Part shown: positions 45,393 to 55,335 of the stretch, one piece after another
Numbering within the stretch: position 1 is the first letter of the stretch
Layout: each line of letters starts with the position of its first letter
Source of the DNA: Microbulbifer elongatus
GTDB lineage: Bacteria > Pseudomonadota > Gammaproteobacteria > Pseudomonadales > Cellvibrionaceae
DNA length: 64,000 bases
Reading direction: 5' to 3'
NCBI RefSeq assembly: GCF_021165935.1
Contig: NZ_CP088953.1
Location: forward strand, 124,001-188,000
Notes under the pieces: model-generated
What the model was told of the DNA's origin: nothing
The model's database searches: none
Seen by the model: only the letters and a program-made list of their open reading frames with translations
Made by a program: the position numbers and the translations under genes

Positions 45393-46742
45393 ATGACCTT
45401 TCAATCATTAGGATTGGGCACCCCAATCCTGCAGGCCCTTGAAGAAAAGGGCTATACCACGCCCACCGAGATTCAGCGCAAAGCGATCCCCGCCATCCTC
45501 AAGGGCCGGGATATTATCGCGACCGCACAGACAGGTACCGGCAAAACCGCGGCTTTCGTGCTACCGATGCTTGCGGCATTGAGTGGCGAGCGCAAGCGGC
45601 GGGCCAAACGCTTCCGCGTACTGGTTCTTGTTCCCACCCGTGAGCTGGCCATGCAGGTGGAAGAGAATATCCAGCAGTATGGAAAGCATCTGACCGTTGC
45701 TTCCATGACGATGGTGGGTGGAGTGGATCTTGAACCTCAACGGCAGCGTTTGATTGAGGGTGTGGACATTGTGGTCGCCACCCCCGGGCGCCTTTTGGAC
45801 CTGGCGCACCAGCGCGCACTCTACTTTGATGAGTTACAGGTGGTGGTGCTGGATGAGGCCGACCGAATGCTCGATATGGGCTTCATCGACGATCTCAACA
45901 AAATCATCGACCGCCTGCCCGCACAGCGTCAAAGCCTGCTGTTTTCCGCCACGCTGTCCAGCCAGGTTGGAGCGCTGGCAAAATCCGTGGTGGATAATCC
46001 CGTTGAGGTCGCCATCGCCGGGGACCAGAAAAGTGCACCGAAGATTGCCCAGTGGCTGGTGGCCGTCGACAAGCACAACAAATCGGCCCTGCTCAGCCAT
46101 TTGATCAATGCGCGGGACTGGAGTCAGGCCCTGATCTTTATTCGCACTCAGCACGGCGCAGCCAAGCTGGTCAGCCAGCTGGAAAAGCGCGGTATTCAGG
46201 CGGAATCCATCCACGGAGGTAAGAGTCAGGCCTCGCGCAGCAAAATCCTGGCCGCGTTCAAGTCCGGCGAGATTCGTATTTTGATTGCCACCGGCGTTGC
46301 CGCGCGCGGCATCGATATTGACGCGCTGGCACGGGTGGTCAATTACGATATGCCCGACGATGCCGACGAATACATCCACCGCATTGGTCGCACCGGTCGC
46401 GCAGGCTCCTCCGGTGAGGCCGTGTCACTGGTTTCCAAGGATGACTTCAAGCGGCTGTGTGCGGTGGAGCGGCGGCTGGGTAAGATCATTGACCGGGTGC
46501 AGGTTGCCGAATTTCCGGTGGTGAAGGATTTGCCAGAATCCAACCTCAACTTTTCCACCAAAGCCCGAAATCAGCATTCCAGTGCTGGCGACAAATCAAA
46601 AAGCCGTGCGAAAAAGGCTTCAGAGAAGGCTCCCAGAAAGAAGACAATGGAAAAAGTACCGGAGAATCCGTCCGCGCAGTCATCGGATAAACCACAAGCT
46701 AAAACTCCCTGGGGGAGCCCCTGGGGTAGTATCAAAAAATAG
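45393..46742 (+). CDS. rhlE: DEAD-box ATP-dependent RNA helicase, RhlE type
   Basis: A 449-residue helicase. All core motifs are visible: Q motif near GYTTPTEIQRKAIP, Walker A ATAQTGTGKTAAF, PTREL, TPGRLLD, DEAD in VVLDEADRMLDMGF, SAT, and the second domain with ATGVAARGIDID and HRIGRTGRAG. A basic, low-complexity C-terminal tail (KSRAKKASEKAPRKKTMEK) likely binds RNA. RhlE enzymes unwind short duplexes in ribosome assembly and RNA turnover. The ATG at 45393 begins the conserved start (MTFQSLGLG); the longer upstream frame lacks it. A hairpin follows the gene. Confidence 0.93.
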   Translation: MTFQSLGLGTPILQALEEKGYTTPTEIQRKAIPAILKGRDIIATAQTGTGKTAAFVLPMLAALSGERKRRAKRFRVLVLVPTRELAMQVEENIQQYGKHLTVASMTMVGGVDLEPQRQRLIEGVDIVVATPGRLLDLAHQRALYFDELQVVVLDEADRMLDMGFIDDLNKIIDRLPAQRQSLLFSATLSSQVGALAKSVVDNPVEVAIAGDQKSAPKIAQWLVAVDKHNKSALLSHLINARDWSQALIFIRTQHGAAKLVSQLEKRGIQAESIHGGKSQASRSKILAAFKSGEIRILIATGVAARGIDIDALARVVNYDMPDDADEYIHRIGRTGRAGSSGEAVSLVSKDDFKRLCAVERRLGKIIDRVQVAEFPVVKDLPESNLNFSTKARNQHSSAGDKSKSRAKKASEKAPRKKTMEKVPENPSAQSSDKPQAKTPWGSPWGSIKK

Positions 46743-46803
46743 AAAATCCCGATTTCACCGGCGCTATCTACCCGTTGAGCCCCCCAATGCCCCCCATTGA
46801 AAA

Positions 46804-46822
46804 GGGCCGCACACAGCGGCCC
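46804..46822 (-). terminator. Hairpin between rhlE and ybiT
   Basis: Stem GGGCCGC / GCGGCCC (7 bases) with loop ACACA. On the minus strand it is followed by TTTT, on the plus strand by no T run. It may act as a weak terminator or processing hairpin after rhlE. Confidence 0.5.
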
Positions 46823-46990
46823 GTCTGCTCAATAATCAGACAACATTCTCGACACCCCACCCCAAGCCCCGTATAGTGCGCGGCCCGCCATCTCTCTGGA
46901 TTATGGCGACGCCGGCTAGCCGCACAGGGCATATGCCGCCAACTATTCGCCTGCAAACGATTCACCTCAATACGCCCCGGGAAGACACTC

Positions 46991-48598
46991 TTGATCACCA
47001 CCGCCAATATCACCATGCAGTTTGGTGCCCAGCCACTGTTTGAAAACATCTCCGCAAAATTCGGCAACGGCAACCGTTATGGACTGATCGGGGCCAACGG
47101 CTGTGGCAAGTCCACCTTTATGAAGATCCTGAGTGGAGCGCTGGCACCGACTTCCGGCAATGTGTCCATGGCACCGGGCTGCACTCTGGGCATTCTGAGC
47201 CAGGATCAGTTCGCATTTGAGGAGTACTCGGTAGTCGATGCGGTGATCATGGGCGATACACGCTTGTGGGCGATCAAGCAGGAGCGTGACCGTATCTACT
47301 CCCTGCCGGAAATGAGCGAGGAAGACGGGATGCGGGTGGCGGAGCTGGAAGTGCAGTTTGCCGAGCTGGATGGCTATACCGCTGAGAGCCGCGCAGGGGA
47401 AATTCTGCTGGAGGCCGGGATCGAGGAGTCCTTCCATTTTGGCTTGATGAAGCAGGTTGCACCGGGCTGGAAGCTGCGTGTGCTGCTTGCCCAGGCCCTG
47501 TTTGCCGATCCGGACATCCTGCTGCTGGACGAGCCCACCAACAACCTGGATATCCACACCATCCACTGGCTGGCGGAAGTGCTGAACCAGCGCAAGTCCA
47601 CCATGATCATCATTTCGCACGACCGGCACTTCCTGAACCAGGTGTGTACCCATATGGCGGATATCGATTACGGCGAGTTGCGGGTATTCCCGGGTAACTA
47701 TGAAGATTTCGTGGCCGCGTCCACCCTGATCCAGGAGCAGCTGCACGCTGAGAATGCAAAGAAGACCGCTGAGCTGGAAGAATTGCAATCCTTTGTCAAC
47801 CGCTTCTCCGCCAACGCCTCCAAGGCCAAGCAGGCCAGTTCGCGAGCGAAGAAGATGGAGAAGATCAAGCTGGACGAGGTAAAACCCTCCAGCCGGGTCA
47901 AACCCTACATCACCTTCCAGCAGTGCAAGAAGCTGCACAGGCAGGCGCTGACCCTGGAAGACCTGGCCCACGGCTTCGACGGCGAACCGTTGTTTGCCGG
48001 TGGCGAGATGATTCTGGAAGCGGGCGCACGCCTGGCGGTCATTGGCGAGAACGGCGTGGGCAAAACGACCTTCCTGCGCTGCCTGGTCGACCAGATTCAG
48101 GCCAATAACGGCGTGGTGAAATGGTCCGAGAACGCCGCCATCGGCTATTGCCCGCAGGACGCCAGCGCCGACTTCGACAACGACCTCACCATCTTTGAGT
48201 GGATGTCCCAGTGGCGCACGCCCAAGCACGATGACCTGACCGTGCGCGGTATGCTCGGTCGCCTTCTGTTTACCGCCGACGACGCCAACAAGAAAGCGCG
48301 GGTCTGCTCCGGTGGCGAGAAGAACCGCCTGCTGTTTGGCAAGCTGATGATGATGGATACCAATGTGCTCATCATGGACGAGCCCACCAACCACCTGGAC
48401 ATGGAGTCCATCGAGGCCTTGAACAAGGCGCTCTCCCAGTACGAGGGCACCCTGATCTTCGTCAGCCACGACCGTCAGTTCGTCTCATCCCTGGCCACCC
48501 GGGTGCTGGAGATCAAGGATCGGCGCCTGCTGGACTTCCAGGGCACCTATGACGAATACCTGGCTGATCGGGCCCGGGAAGCGGCACAGGCAGCCTGA
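46991..48598 (+). CDS. ybiT: ABC-F ATPase YbiT
   Basis: A 535-residue soluble protein with two ABC domains joined by a linker, of the ABC-F class that acts on the ribosome rather than in the membrane. Domain 1 has Walker [11 protein letters not shown], the atypical signature [15 protein letters not shown] and Walker [12 protein letters not shown]; domain 2 has [24 protein letters not shown] and MDEPTNHLD. The linker is rich in Lys/Ala ([18 protein letters not shown]). These features match E. coli YbiT. The TTG start at 46991 follows GGGAAG and gives the expected N-terminus; no closer ATG fits. Confidence 0.93.
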   Translation: MITTANITMQFGAQPLFENISAKFGNGNRYGLIGANGCGKSTFMKILSGALAPTSGNVSMAPGCTLGILSQDQFAFEEYSVVDAVIMGDTRLWAIKQERDRIYSLPEMSEEDGMRVAELEVQFAELDGYTAESRAGEILLEAGIEESFHFGLMKQVAPGWKLRVLLAQALFADPDILLLDEPTNNLDIHTIHWLAEVLNQRKSTMIIISHDRHFLNQVCTHMADIDYGELRVFPGNYEDFVAASTLIQEQLHAENAKKTAELEELQSFVNRFSANASKAKQASSRAKKMEKIKLDEVKPSSRVKPYITFQQCKKLHRQALTLEDLAHGFDGEPLFAGGEMILEAGARLAVIGENGVGKTTFLRCLVDQIQANNGVVKWSENAAIGYCPQDASADFDNDLTIFEWMSQWRTPKHDDLTVRGMLGRLLFTADDANKKARVCSGGEKNRLLFGKLMMMDTNVLIMDEPTNHLDMESIEALNKALSQYEGTLIFVSHDRQFVSSLATRVLEIKDRRLLDFQGTYDEYLADRAREAAQAA

Positions 48599-48782
48599 GC
48601 AGCGCCTGGAGGAAGACGGAATATCCGCATCAGTCGGTTTTTTGCGGCGATTGACGCCAAGATACCGAACAATTTATAGACAGATGCTCTCAGTACCTCT
48701 AAAGTGTGAGCTGCTAGAAAGAAAGACTTTTTGAACACCGTTTTATCGCTGAGCTTGACGTATTTATTCGTCCTGTCGTGTT

Positions 48783-48828
48783 AAGAGCCTTTACTCCAAG
48801 CAACACCCGCCTTTTTAAGGCTCTTTTT
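48783..48828 (+). terminator. Stem-loop with T run upstream of the cold-shock gene
   Basis: An 8-base perfect inverted repeat (AAGAGCCT / AGGCTCTT) with a 27-base loop ends in TTTTT. It may terminate ybiT transcripts or be a leader structure of the cold-shock mRNA. A weak promoter-like TTGACG lies at 48755-48760, about 100 bases before that gene. Confidence 0.5.
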
Positions 48829-48856
48829 CTGAATCCAGATACAACAGGAATTCAAT

Positions 48857-49066
48857 ATGTCAAATACAGTAACCGGAACCGTTAAATGGTTCGACGAAGC
48901 AAAAGGCTTTGGTTTTATCGAGCAGCAGTCCGGCCCGGACGTCTTCGCACATTTCAGTGCGATCGCCAGCACCGGCTTCCGCACTCTGACCGAAGGCCAG
49001 GCGGTTGAGTTCAGCGTAACTCAGGGCAAGAAAGGCCCTCAGGCTGAGAATATCGTAGTGGTTTAA
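48857..49066 (+). CDS. CspA-family cold-shock protein
   Basis: A 69-residue OB-fold protein. The RNA-binding motifs are [17 protein letters not shown] (RNP1) and DVFAHFSAI (RNP2), followed by [20 protein letters not shown]. It binds single-stranded RNA or DNA and melts mRNA structure. The 258-base untranslated stretch between ybiT and the gene contains a hairpin, as is common for cold-shock mRNAs. It is monocistronic with a strong terminator 36 bases after the stop. Confidence 0.96.
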   Translation: MSNTVTGTVKWFDEAKGFGFIEQQSGPDVFAHFSAIASTGFRTLTEGQAVEFSVTQGKKGPQAENIVVV

Positions 49067-49102
49067 TGGCGTTGTGACCTGACCACTCAACGAGTACGAA
49101 GA

Positions 49103-49125
49103 CGGGCCCCACGGGGCCCGTTTTT
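49103..49125 (+). terminator. Rho-independent terminator of the cold-shock gene
   Basis: A 7-base stem (CGGGCCC / GGGCCCG) with a 4-base loop is followed by five T residues. Confidence 0.93.
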
Positions 49126-49256
49126 GTTGCTGGATGGGGCTATTCAGAACCTGGTAACGATTTTTGGGTCCAATTTTGCATAATTGCGGGGTGAATATCT
49201 GACCACGCCTGTGCGACGATCCACCTTTCACAAGAATAACGACCGGAGGCTCTCCC

Positions 49257-49676
49257 ATGCTCAGCAGAATTGGTACTCCCGTTCTTTTGGCCGCAAGCCT
49301 GTTGCTTTCCGCCTGTAATGGCATTCAGTTCAGTTCCAATCTGGAGCCCTACGTAGAAGACCGCATCAAGACCAGAATGGTGCGGGAGTACTCCATCGCC
49401 GAGATAGACCAGTACAACGCCACGACCCTCGGGTTTGTCGATGCCAGCTACTGCCAGGATCGGGTGGATGATCGAAAGGCGAGTAAATCGCAACTGGTGA
49501 GAGACCTGAAACTGCGCACCAAAAACCTCGGTGGCAACGGCCTGGTCGTCGAGGCCTGCGGAACCGGTGCGATCGCCGGCTGCTACTCCTATATGGAATG
49601 CCGCGGGGTCGCCTACTCAGTGCCGGAGCGCAAGGGGGACAGCACCCCGCCAACCACCGCGAGAAACGCATTTTAA
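49257..49676 (+). CDS. RcsF-like envelope lipoprotein
   Basis: A 139-residue lipoprotein (lipobox LLSAC). The core resembles RcsF: an LGFVDASYCQ segment, a helix with basic residues, then GGNGLVVEACGTGAIAGCYS and MECRGVAYSV. Four cysteines in that arrangement would form the two disulfides seen in RcsF. RcsF senses outer-membrane and peptidoglycan stress in enterobacteria; whether a phosphorelay exists here is unknown and no rcs genes are near. The ATG at 49257 is the only good start. Fold similarity is moderate because only the cysteine core matches. Confidence 0.72.
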   Translation: MLSRIGTPVLLAASLLLSACNGIQFSSNLEPYVEDRIKTRMVREYSIAEIDQYNATTLGFVDASYCQDRVDDRKASKSQLVRDLKLRTKNLGGNGLVVEACGTGAIAGCYSYMECRGVAYSVPERKGDSTPPTTARNAF

Positions 49677-49767
49677 ACAGGCCTGATCCCTTTGATAGCC
49701 GGCGGCCGTCATCGGTTATTCTGGTACGCGGCCACCCACACAGACGATAACGGACGAAGCACCCAGC

Positions 49768-50235
49768 ATGGATAATCTAGTGGGGCGATGGGGATCCCCT
49801 GCAGCAATGTTTTCCCTCTCTTCCCGCCACGGGTGGGTGGCCGTATACATGGGGTTTACGCTGGTACTGGCCGGCTGCACCCTGCCTTCACCGATGACTT
49901 GTCAGCCAGGCGAACAGGCGCAAGTTCACGATGTGCTCTGTTTCGGCACCGACAGGCCCGGTGGGCGGGTAACCGATGAACAGTGGGCGAACTTTCTCGC
50001 AGAGGTGGTGACGCCGCACTTTCCCGATGGTCTGACCGTACTCTCTGGCCAGGGGCAGTGGCGCAGTAACAGCGGCGAGATTATCCGTGAAAGTACCCAT
50101 GTGCTGTCTCTGGTACACCGACAGGAGCCCACCGTAGGCCCCGCCATCGATACCATCGTCACCACCTATAAGCAGCGCTTTCAACAGGAATCCGTGCTGC
50201 GCGTGCGCAGCGCCGCCTGTGTTTCCTTCCGCTAG
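49768..50235 (+). CDS. DUF3574-family lipoprotein
   Basis: A 155-residue exported protein. A hydrophobic segment ends in a lipobox LAGC after a rather long N-terminal extension, so translation may start at the internal ATG (49807). The DUF3574 core is clear: LCFGTDRPGGRVTDEQWANF, VVTPHFPDGLTVLSGQGQWR and IIRESTHVLSLVHRQEP. Function unknown. It is on the same strand as the RcsF-like gene, 91 bases after it. Confidence 0.85.
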   Translation: MDNLVGRWGSPAAMFSLSSRHGWVAVYMGFTLVLAGCTLPSPMTCQPGEQAQVHDVLCFGTDRPGGRVTDEQWANFLAEVVTPHFPDGLTVLSGQGQWRSNSGEIIRESTHVLSLVHRQEPTVGPAIDTIVTTYKQRFQQESVLRVRSAACVSFR

Positions 50236-50253
50236 TGGAGCCCGCCCAACACA

Positions 50254-50658
50254 ATGATCTTCCCCAGCCAGTGGCACTCGCTAAAATTGAGCTTCCGCGA
50301 TCACACGGTCACCTTTTCAGCGGGGCGGAGCAACCTGCGCGCACGTATTCACGAGGCGTTTATCCGGCTTTCCGCCCTCTCCAGTGGGACCCGTGCAACC
50401 ATTCATGTGCACCACCCCCGGCATGGCTGGCTGAAAGTATGCGACGCCGAGCAGCGCTACCCCATTATCCAGAACCCGCTGCGACTGAAACCCGCCCGTA
50501 TCTGGCAGGCCATTGGCCACACCCTGGCAGAAGCGGACAGCTGGCCCACGGACGAGGAAAAGGCCCGTATCAAACTAGAGCGACAGATGCGCAGGCGCGC
50601 GGAAATTGCCTCGGCACGCCGAAATCGCTTTCGCGTAATCGAAGGTGGCAATGATTAA
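50254..50658 (+). CDS. Hypothetical protein
   Basis: A 134-residue soluble, basic protein. It starts MIFPSQWHSLKLSFRDHTVT and has segments such as RATIHVHHPRHGWLKVCDAE and a helical, Arg-rich tail (KLERQMRRRAEIASARRNRF). It follows the DUF3574 gene by 18 bases on the same strand, so they may be co-transcribed. I do not recognise a family. The tail could bind nucleic acid, but that is guesswork. Confidence 0.6.
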   Translation: MIFPSQWHSLKLSFRDHTVTFSAGRSNLRARIHEAFIRLSALSSGTRATIHVHHPRHGWLKVCDAEQRYPIIQNPLRLKPARIWQAIGHTLAEADSWPTDEEKARIKLERQMRRRAEIASARRNRFRVIEGGND

Positions 50659-50731
50659 CAGGCTTTCGCTCCCCCTCTCCCATGCGTGGCAGAAAGCCGT
50701 CGCACAGATGGACAACAGATATACGCCTGAA

Positions 50732-52372
50732 CTAAACCTTGCGCGATAACTCGCGGATTTCCCGGTTCAGAATCCGATCGTTGTCGCTGTAGTCCATCGG
50801 GATATCAATCAGGTGCACACCACCCTCCTGCATACAGCGCTCGATGGTAGGCCGGAGCTCGGCCGTTGTGTCAATCCGATGCCCCGAAGCCCCATAGGCC
50901 TGGGCGTAGGCGACAAAATCCGGATTGCCAAAGTCCAGACCGAAATCGTGAAAGTCCATCTGTGCCTGCTTCCACTTGATCATGCCGTAGCCGTCGTCGC
51001 GCAACAGCAGAATCACCAGGTCGAGCTTGAGCCGTACCGCCGTTTCCAGTTCCTGAGAGTTCATCATAAAACCCCCGTCACCGCAGATGGCCAGAACCTT
51101 GCGCTCCGGATGCACCAGCTTGGCCGCCATGGCGGAAGGCAGCCCGGCTCCCATGGTGGCCAGTGCGTTATCCAGCAGGACGGTGTTCGGTGCATGGGCC
51201 TGATAATTGCGCGCGAACCAGATTTTATACATGCCGTTATCCAGCGCGATAATGCCATCTTCGGGTACCGCGTCACGCACTTCTTTCACCAGCCGCTGAG
51301 GTTTTATCGGAAAGCTGTCGTCCTGTGCGCCCTCCAGGATATGCGCCTGTAATGCGTTGCGAATTCGGTGGGCATCGGCAAAGCTCCAGTGTTCCTGGGG
51401 TTCCAGTTCTTCCTTCAGTTGCCACAGGCTGTTGGCAATATCCCCGACCACTTCAATCTGCGGAAAATACACCGGGTCGACCTGCGCAGAACTGAAATTG
51501 ATATGCACCACTGCCGGACCACCAGGGCGCATAAAGAAGGGAGGCTTTTCCACAACATCGTGCCCGACGTTGATAATGAGGTCCGCCTGGTCAATGGCCC
51601 GGTGCACAAAATCCCCATCGGACAGCGCGGTGTTGCCAACAAAGTGCGCGCTGGCCTCGTCGATCACTCCCTTGCCCATTTGTGTGGTGACCACAGGAAT
51701 ACCCAGCTTCATGACCAGTTCCCGCAACATTTTCGCGGTGAGCTTGCGGTTGGCGCCGGCACCAATCAACAACAAAGGTTTGCGCGCTGCGGCAATCGCC
51801 TGCGCCGCCTGGCACACGGCTTTCTCTTCGGCAATGGGGCGGCGGGTATAACTGGGCTCCAGCACCGGCATGGTGGAGTGTTCACGGGCGATATCTTCCG
51901 GCAATTCAATGTGCGTGGCGCCAGGGCGCTCTTCCTCAGCGTGGCGAAACGCCTCGCGCACATGCGCCGGCACATTGTCACCGCTGACAATTACCTTGGT
52001 GAACTTGGTCAGCGGCTGCATCATATCGACGATATCGATAATCTGAAATTGCCCTTGTTTGGAGCTCTTGATCGGCTTCTGCCCGGTGACCATCACCATG
52101 GGCATGGCGCCGAGCTGCGCGTAAGCGGCGGCCGTCACCAGGTTGGTGGCACCGGGGCCCAAGGTGGAGAGACACACCCCGGCATTCCCGGTAAGGCGGC
52201 CATAGGTGGCCGCCATAAATCCGGCGGCCTGTTCGTGCCGGCCGATGACCAGGTTGATTTTGGAGCCGCGCAGGGATTCCAGCAGATCGAGGTTCTCCTC
52301 CCCCGGGATGCCAAAAACAAATTCTACGCCCTCGGCTTCGAGCGCACGCACGAATAAGTCAGATGCCTTCAC
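50732..52372 (-). CDS. Acetolactate-synthase-like TPP enzyme, large subunit
   Basis: A 546-residue thiamine-diphosphate enzyme. The TPP-binding Glu is in VFGIPGEENLDLLESL; a flexible region RPGATHIELPEDIAREHS is typical of AlsS-like acetolactate synthases, which make acetolactate from two pyruvates. The metal-binding motif is ICGDGGFMMNSQELETAVRL with GYGMIKWKQ. No small regulatory subunit gene is adjacent, which fits a catabolic type rather than the biosynthetic IlvBH pair. The GTG at 52372 follows GGGGA and starts the conserved sequence. It lies on the minus strand, about 110 bases after the exporter gene. Confidence 0.85.
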   Translation of the reverse strand: MKASDLFVRALEAEGVEFVFGIPGEENLDLLESLRGSKINLVIGRHEQAAGFMAATYGRLTGNAGVCLSTLGPGATNLVTAAAYAQLGAMPMVMVTGQKPIKSSKQGQFQIIDIVDMMQPLTKFTKVIVSGDNVPAHVREAFRHAEEERPGATHIELPEDIAREHSTMPVLEPSYTRRPIAEEKAVCQAAQAIAAARKPLLLIGAGANRKLTAKMLRELVMKLGIPVVTTQMGKGVIDEASAHFVGNTALSDGDFVHRAIDQADLIINVGHDVVEKPPFFMRPGGPAVVHINFSSAQVDPVYFPQIEVVGDIANSLWQLKEELEPQEHWSFADAHRIRNALQAHILEGAQDDSFPIKPQRLVKEVRDAVPEDGIIALDNGMYKIWFARNYQAHAPNTVLLDNALATMGAGLPSAMAAKLVHPERKVLAICGDGGFMMNSQELETAVRLKLDLVILLLRDDGYGMIKWKQAQMDFHDFGLDFGNPDFVAYAQAYGASGHRIDTTAELRPTIERCMQEGGVHLIDIPMDYSDNDRILNREIRELSRKV

Positions 52373-52482
52373 CAGAACTCCCCATTCAGAATGTGTAGCC
52401 GGCGCAGAAAACGACGGACGAACAATCGCCACCACAGTGGCGCAATCTGTTTAGCAGGGTAGCAGATGGGACCTCACCGGAC

Positions 52483-54297
52483 TCATCGGGCGCTGCGCGA
52501 TTCCGGCTCCTGAAACTGCAGCTCCGCCAGACGCCGATAGAGTGGTGACGACGCCACCAGATCCTGGTGCCGGCCCTGGGCCAGCAGGCGTCCGCTCTCC
52601 AGTACCGCAATACTGTCGGAATGCAGAATGGTGGCCAGCCGGTGCGCAATCACAATCGTGGTGCGGTTGCTCATCAACTCCTGCAATGCCTGCTGCACAT
52701 GATGCTCACTCTCCGCATCCAGGGCACTGGTAGCCTCATCCAGCAGAAGGATTTTCGGGTCTTTCAATATTGCGCGGGCAATGGCGATCCGCTGCTTTTG
52801 CCCACCGGACAGGCGTGCGCCCTGCTCTCCCAGGTGTGTGCCGTAACCTTCCGGCAGCTGCTCAATAAAATCATGGGCATGGGCGGCTTTTGCTGCGGCG
52901 AGCACTTCAGCCTCTGTTGCATCGGGCCTGCCATAGCGGATGTTGTACAAGACGTCGGCGGTAAACAGCGCAGGCTGCTGTGGCACTACGGCAATCTGTT
53001 TGCGCAGAACACCGGTATCCAGTTCGCGAATATCCACACCATCGAGAAGGATTCGCCCGGCGCCGGGGTCGTAAAATCGCTGCAGCAGATCCAGCACAGT
53101 GGATTTACCCGCACCCGACGGTCCAACCAGGGCGAGGCTTTTGCCCGCAGCCACCTGCAGGTTCAACTGCTGTAACGCTGGCTGATCCGGGCGCGAAGGA
53201 TAGCGGAAGTCCACCAACTCGAAATCGACCTGTGCTGGCGTGTGGCGGCTCACAGATTGCTGAGCGCTGGCAGGCAGAGGGTCGGATTCCGGCTTGCACG
53301 ACGCGGGAATATCGGATTGCACAGCGAGCAGCTCCATCAGGCGCTCGGTGGCACCGGTGGCTCGCTGCAGCTCGCCGTACACTTCGGAAATCGTCGCCAC
53401 CGCAGAGCCCATAAGAAAGGCATAAAACACAAATGCCGCCAGGTCACCACTGGTCATGCGCCCGGCGATCATATCGTTGCCGCCCACCCACAACAGCGCA
53501 CTGACGGCGCCGAACATCAGCAGAATGACGACCGCAATCAGCAGCGAACGCTGACGAATGCGCCGCTTGGCCACCTCGAAGGCCTTCTCGGCTTCCGCAG
53601 CAAAGGCCTGCGCTTCATACCTCTCACGGGTATAGCTCTGTACGGTTTTGATGTTCTGAATAATCTCGCCGGCGTAGCTGCCCACATCGGCAATGGAATC
53701 CTGACTAGCCTTGGAAAGCTTCCTCACCCGGCGGCCATACAGAACGATCGGCAATAGCACCGCGGGTACGCCTACGAGCACCATCAGGCTCAATTTCAGA
53801 TTGGTGATGAGCAATAGAATCAACGCACCGATAAACATCAACGCACTGCGCAGCGCCATGGAAAATGACGTGCCGATAATATGCTGCAGCAAAGTGGTAT
53901 CGGTGGTGAGACGAGACATGATCTCGCCGCTACGATTGGTTTCGAAATAGCTGGGGTGCAGGGTCACGAGTTGGCTGAACACCGCTTTGCGAAGATCCGC
54001 CACCACCCGTTCGCCGAGCCACGAGATCAGGTAGTGGCGGGCGTAGGTACCCAGGGCCATCAGGCCGGCCAACCCCAGTAAAATCACGACAGCATTGGTG
54101 AGCGCCGCACCCGAGCTGCCGGACAACCCCTGATCCACCAGCTGGCGCACCCCCTGCCCAATAGACAGGGTCACCAGCGCGGTAAAGACCAGCGCAATGG
54201 CAGCGCCCGCCAGTACTGTTTTATAGGGACGCATAAACTGCCAGAGGGTGATCAACATCTGGCGCGCGGACATATTAGAGGGGGAGCCTGTGGACAA
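52483..54297 (-). CDS. MsbA-type ABC exporter (fused membrane and ATP-binding domains)
   Basis: A 604-residue half-transporter. The N-terminal six-helix domain (about 20-320) is followed by a nucleotide-binding domain with Walker A GPSGAGKSTVLDLLQRFYD, signature LSGGQKQRIAIARAIL and Walker B ILLLDEATSALDAESE. Homodimers of this type export lipids, peptides or drugs. It follows the ketosynthase operon on the same strand after 99 bases and could export its product, but no direct evidence links them. The ATG is at 54297. A stretch just before the ATP domain (SCKPESDPLPASAQQSVS) is a variable linker. Confidence 0.9.
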   Translation of the reverse strand: MSTGSPSNMSARQMLITLWQFMRPYKTVLAGAAIALVFTALVTLSIGQGVRQLVDQGLSGSSGAALTNAVVILLGLAGLMALGTYARHYLISWLGERVVADLRKAVFSQLVTLHPSYFETNRSGEIMSRLTTDTTLLQHIIGTSFSMALRSALMFIGALILLLITNLKLSLMVLVGVPAVLLPIVLYGRRVRKLSKASQDSIADVGSYAGEIIQNIKTVQSYTRERYEAQAFAAEAEKAFEVAKRRIRQRSLLIAVVILLMFGAVSALLWVGGNDMIAGRMTSGDLAAFVFYAFLMGSAVATISEVYGELQRATGATERLMELLAVQSDIPASCKPESDPLPASAQQSVSRHTPAQVDFELVDFRYPSRPDQPALQQLNLQVAAGKSLALVGPSGAGKSTVLDLLQRFYDPGAGRILLDGVDIRELDTGVLRKQIAVVPQQPALFTADVLYNIRYGRPDATEAEVLAAAKAAHAHDFIEQLPEGYGTHLGEQGARLSGGQKQRIAIARAILKDPKILLLDEATSALDAESEHHVQQALQELMSNRTTIVIAHRLATILHSDSIAVLESGRLLAQGRHQDLVASSPLYRRLAELQFQEPESRSAR

Positions 54298-54396
54298 TAG
54301 ATTTTTCCCGGGTGTGTGTTTACTGGTACGAAGCCCTTGATTCGGCCTGGTTATCTCGCCGGCCCTGCCGACCGGCCGAACCCGGCCTCATAGTAC

Positions 54397-55308
54397 TCAC
54401 GCCTCACACTCCAGTGTTGCGGATTCCGCCTGCCGCTGGGCCGCCTGTTTCAGGCTGCGCAGGTACCCGTGCAGCAGCTCTGCGTCCAGCCCGTGCAGCA
54501 TCAGACGAAATCCTGCCTGCAATGTCGAGTGTGGCACCATCGGGTGGCGGTTGCTGACCAGCGACAGGGCCATGCCATCGTTCAACAGCTTGCCGATATA
54601 GATGGAAATGGTTTCATCCAGTTGCAGAGAATTGCTCGCGCGCCAGAAGTCGTGATCCGACAGGAACAGCGCATACAGGGGCGTGTACATTTCGATCGCG
54701 GTCTGAAGATCGAGGACATTGGTGACATGCTCGCCACCCGGATACAGATCGAATTCACCGTCGGTAATGGCCGAGAAATCCAGCTGCTGCGGTGCCGTAA
54801 TATCGCGGTTTTGCTGACGCAACTGTTCATTCAGCTCGGCGATAAAATTGTAGATATTCAGATCGTGAATCAGAAACGTGTCATTCAGCAGGTCGCGCAG
54901 GGCTTTCGGACGCAGGGGGCTGGTGCTACCTATGCGAACACCGTCAATATTGTCGGCAACGAACTGCAACAATTCCGTGCCGATATTGAAGTGGCGCAGG
55001 ATCAGGTAGTTGGCATCGCGGCGTACAAAGTACTTGAGCCCCCAATAAATGGTTTTGTGCAGTAACCGCGATGAATTCCACCGTTCCGGCATCACAATAC
55101 GCAACAGTTGCACCAGTACGATACTGAGCCGAGCCAGCGGACGCACCACCGGTAACAGCAGGCGTCGCGACCAGGTATTGTTGCCGGCGAGCAGCGCTTT
55201 CTTTGCGGGCTCATGAATAGGCAGGCTGCGATCCAGATACAGTGCCAGCCAGGGATTGGGGTCGCGCCGGTCGATGCGCTCCTGCTCGAAATCGCTGTTC
55301 CAGCTCAT
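54397..55308 (-). CDS. Unknown protein of the ketosynthase operon
   Basis: A 303-residue protein with a hydrophobic, possibly membrane-associated helix at about 50-70 (LLLPVVRPLARLSIVLVQLL) and otherwise helical, soluble sequence. Segments such as FVRRDANYLILRHFNIGTEL and FLSDHDFWRASNSLQLDETI contain His and Asp but no motif I recognise. It begins 27 bases after the haem-oxygenase-like gene, with AAAGGG before the ATG, and closes the three-gene operon. It may be a membrane-bound enzyme or chaperone working on the product of the first two genes; that is inference only. Confidence 0.7.
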   Translation of the reverse strand: MSWNSDFEQERIDRRDPNPWLALYLDRSLPIHEPAKKALLAGNNTWSRRLLLPVVRPLARLSIVLVQLLRIVMPERWNSSRLLHKTIYWGLKYFVRRDANYLILRHFNIGTELLQFVADNIDGVRIGSTSPLRPKALRDLLNDTFLIHDLNIYNFIAELNEQLRQQNRDITAPQQLDFSAITDGEFDLYPGGEHVTNVLDLQTAIEMYTPLYALFLSDHDFWRASNSLQLDETISIYIGKLLNDGMALSLVSNRHPMVPHSTLQAGFRLMLHGLDAELLHGYLRSLKQAAQRQAESATLECEA

Positions 55309-55335
55309 GATTTTTCCCTTTTTAATCGTGGCCGG

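Noticed and set aside
46967..48469. Long minus-strand frame opposite ybiT
   Set aside because: Shadow of a conserved ABC-F gene in high-GC DNA; no recognised domain.
51368..52357. Long plus-strand frame opposite the acetolactate-synthase-like gene
   Set aside because: Antisense to a clear TPP enzyme and without motifs or a start site.
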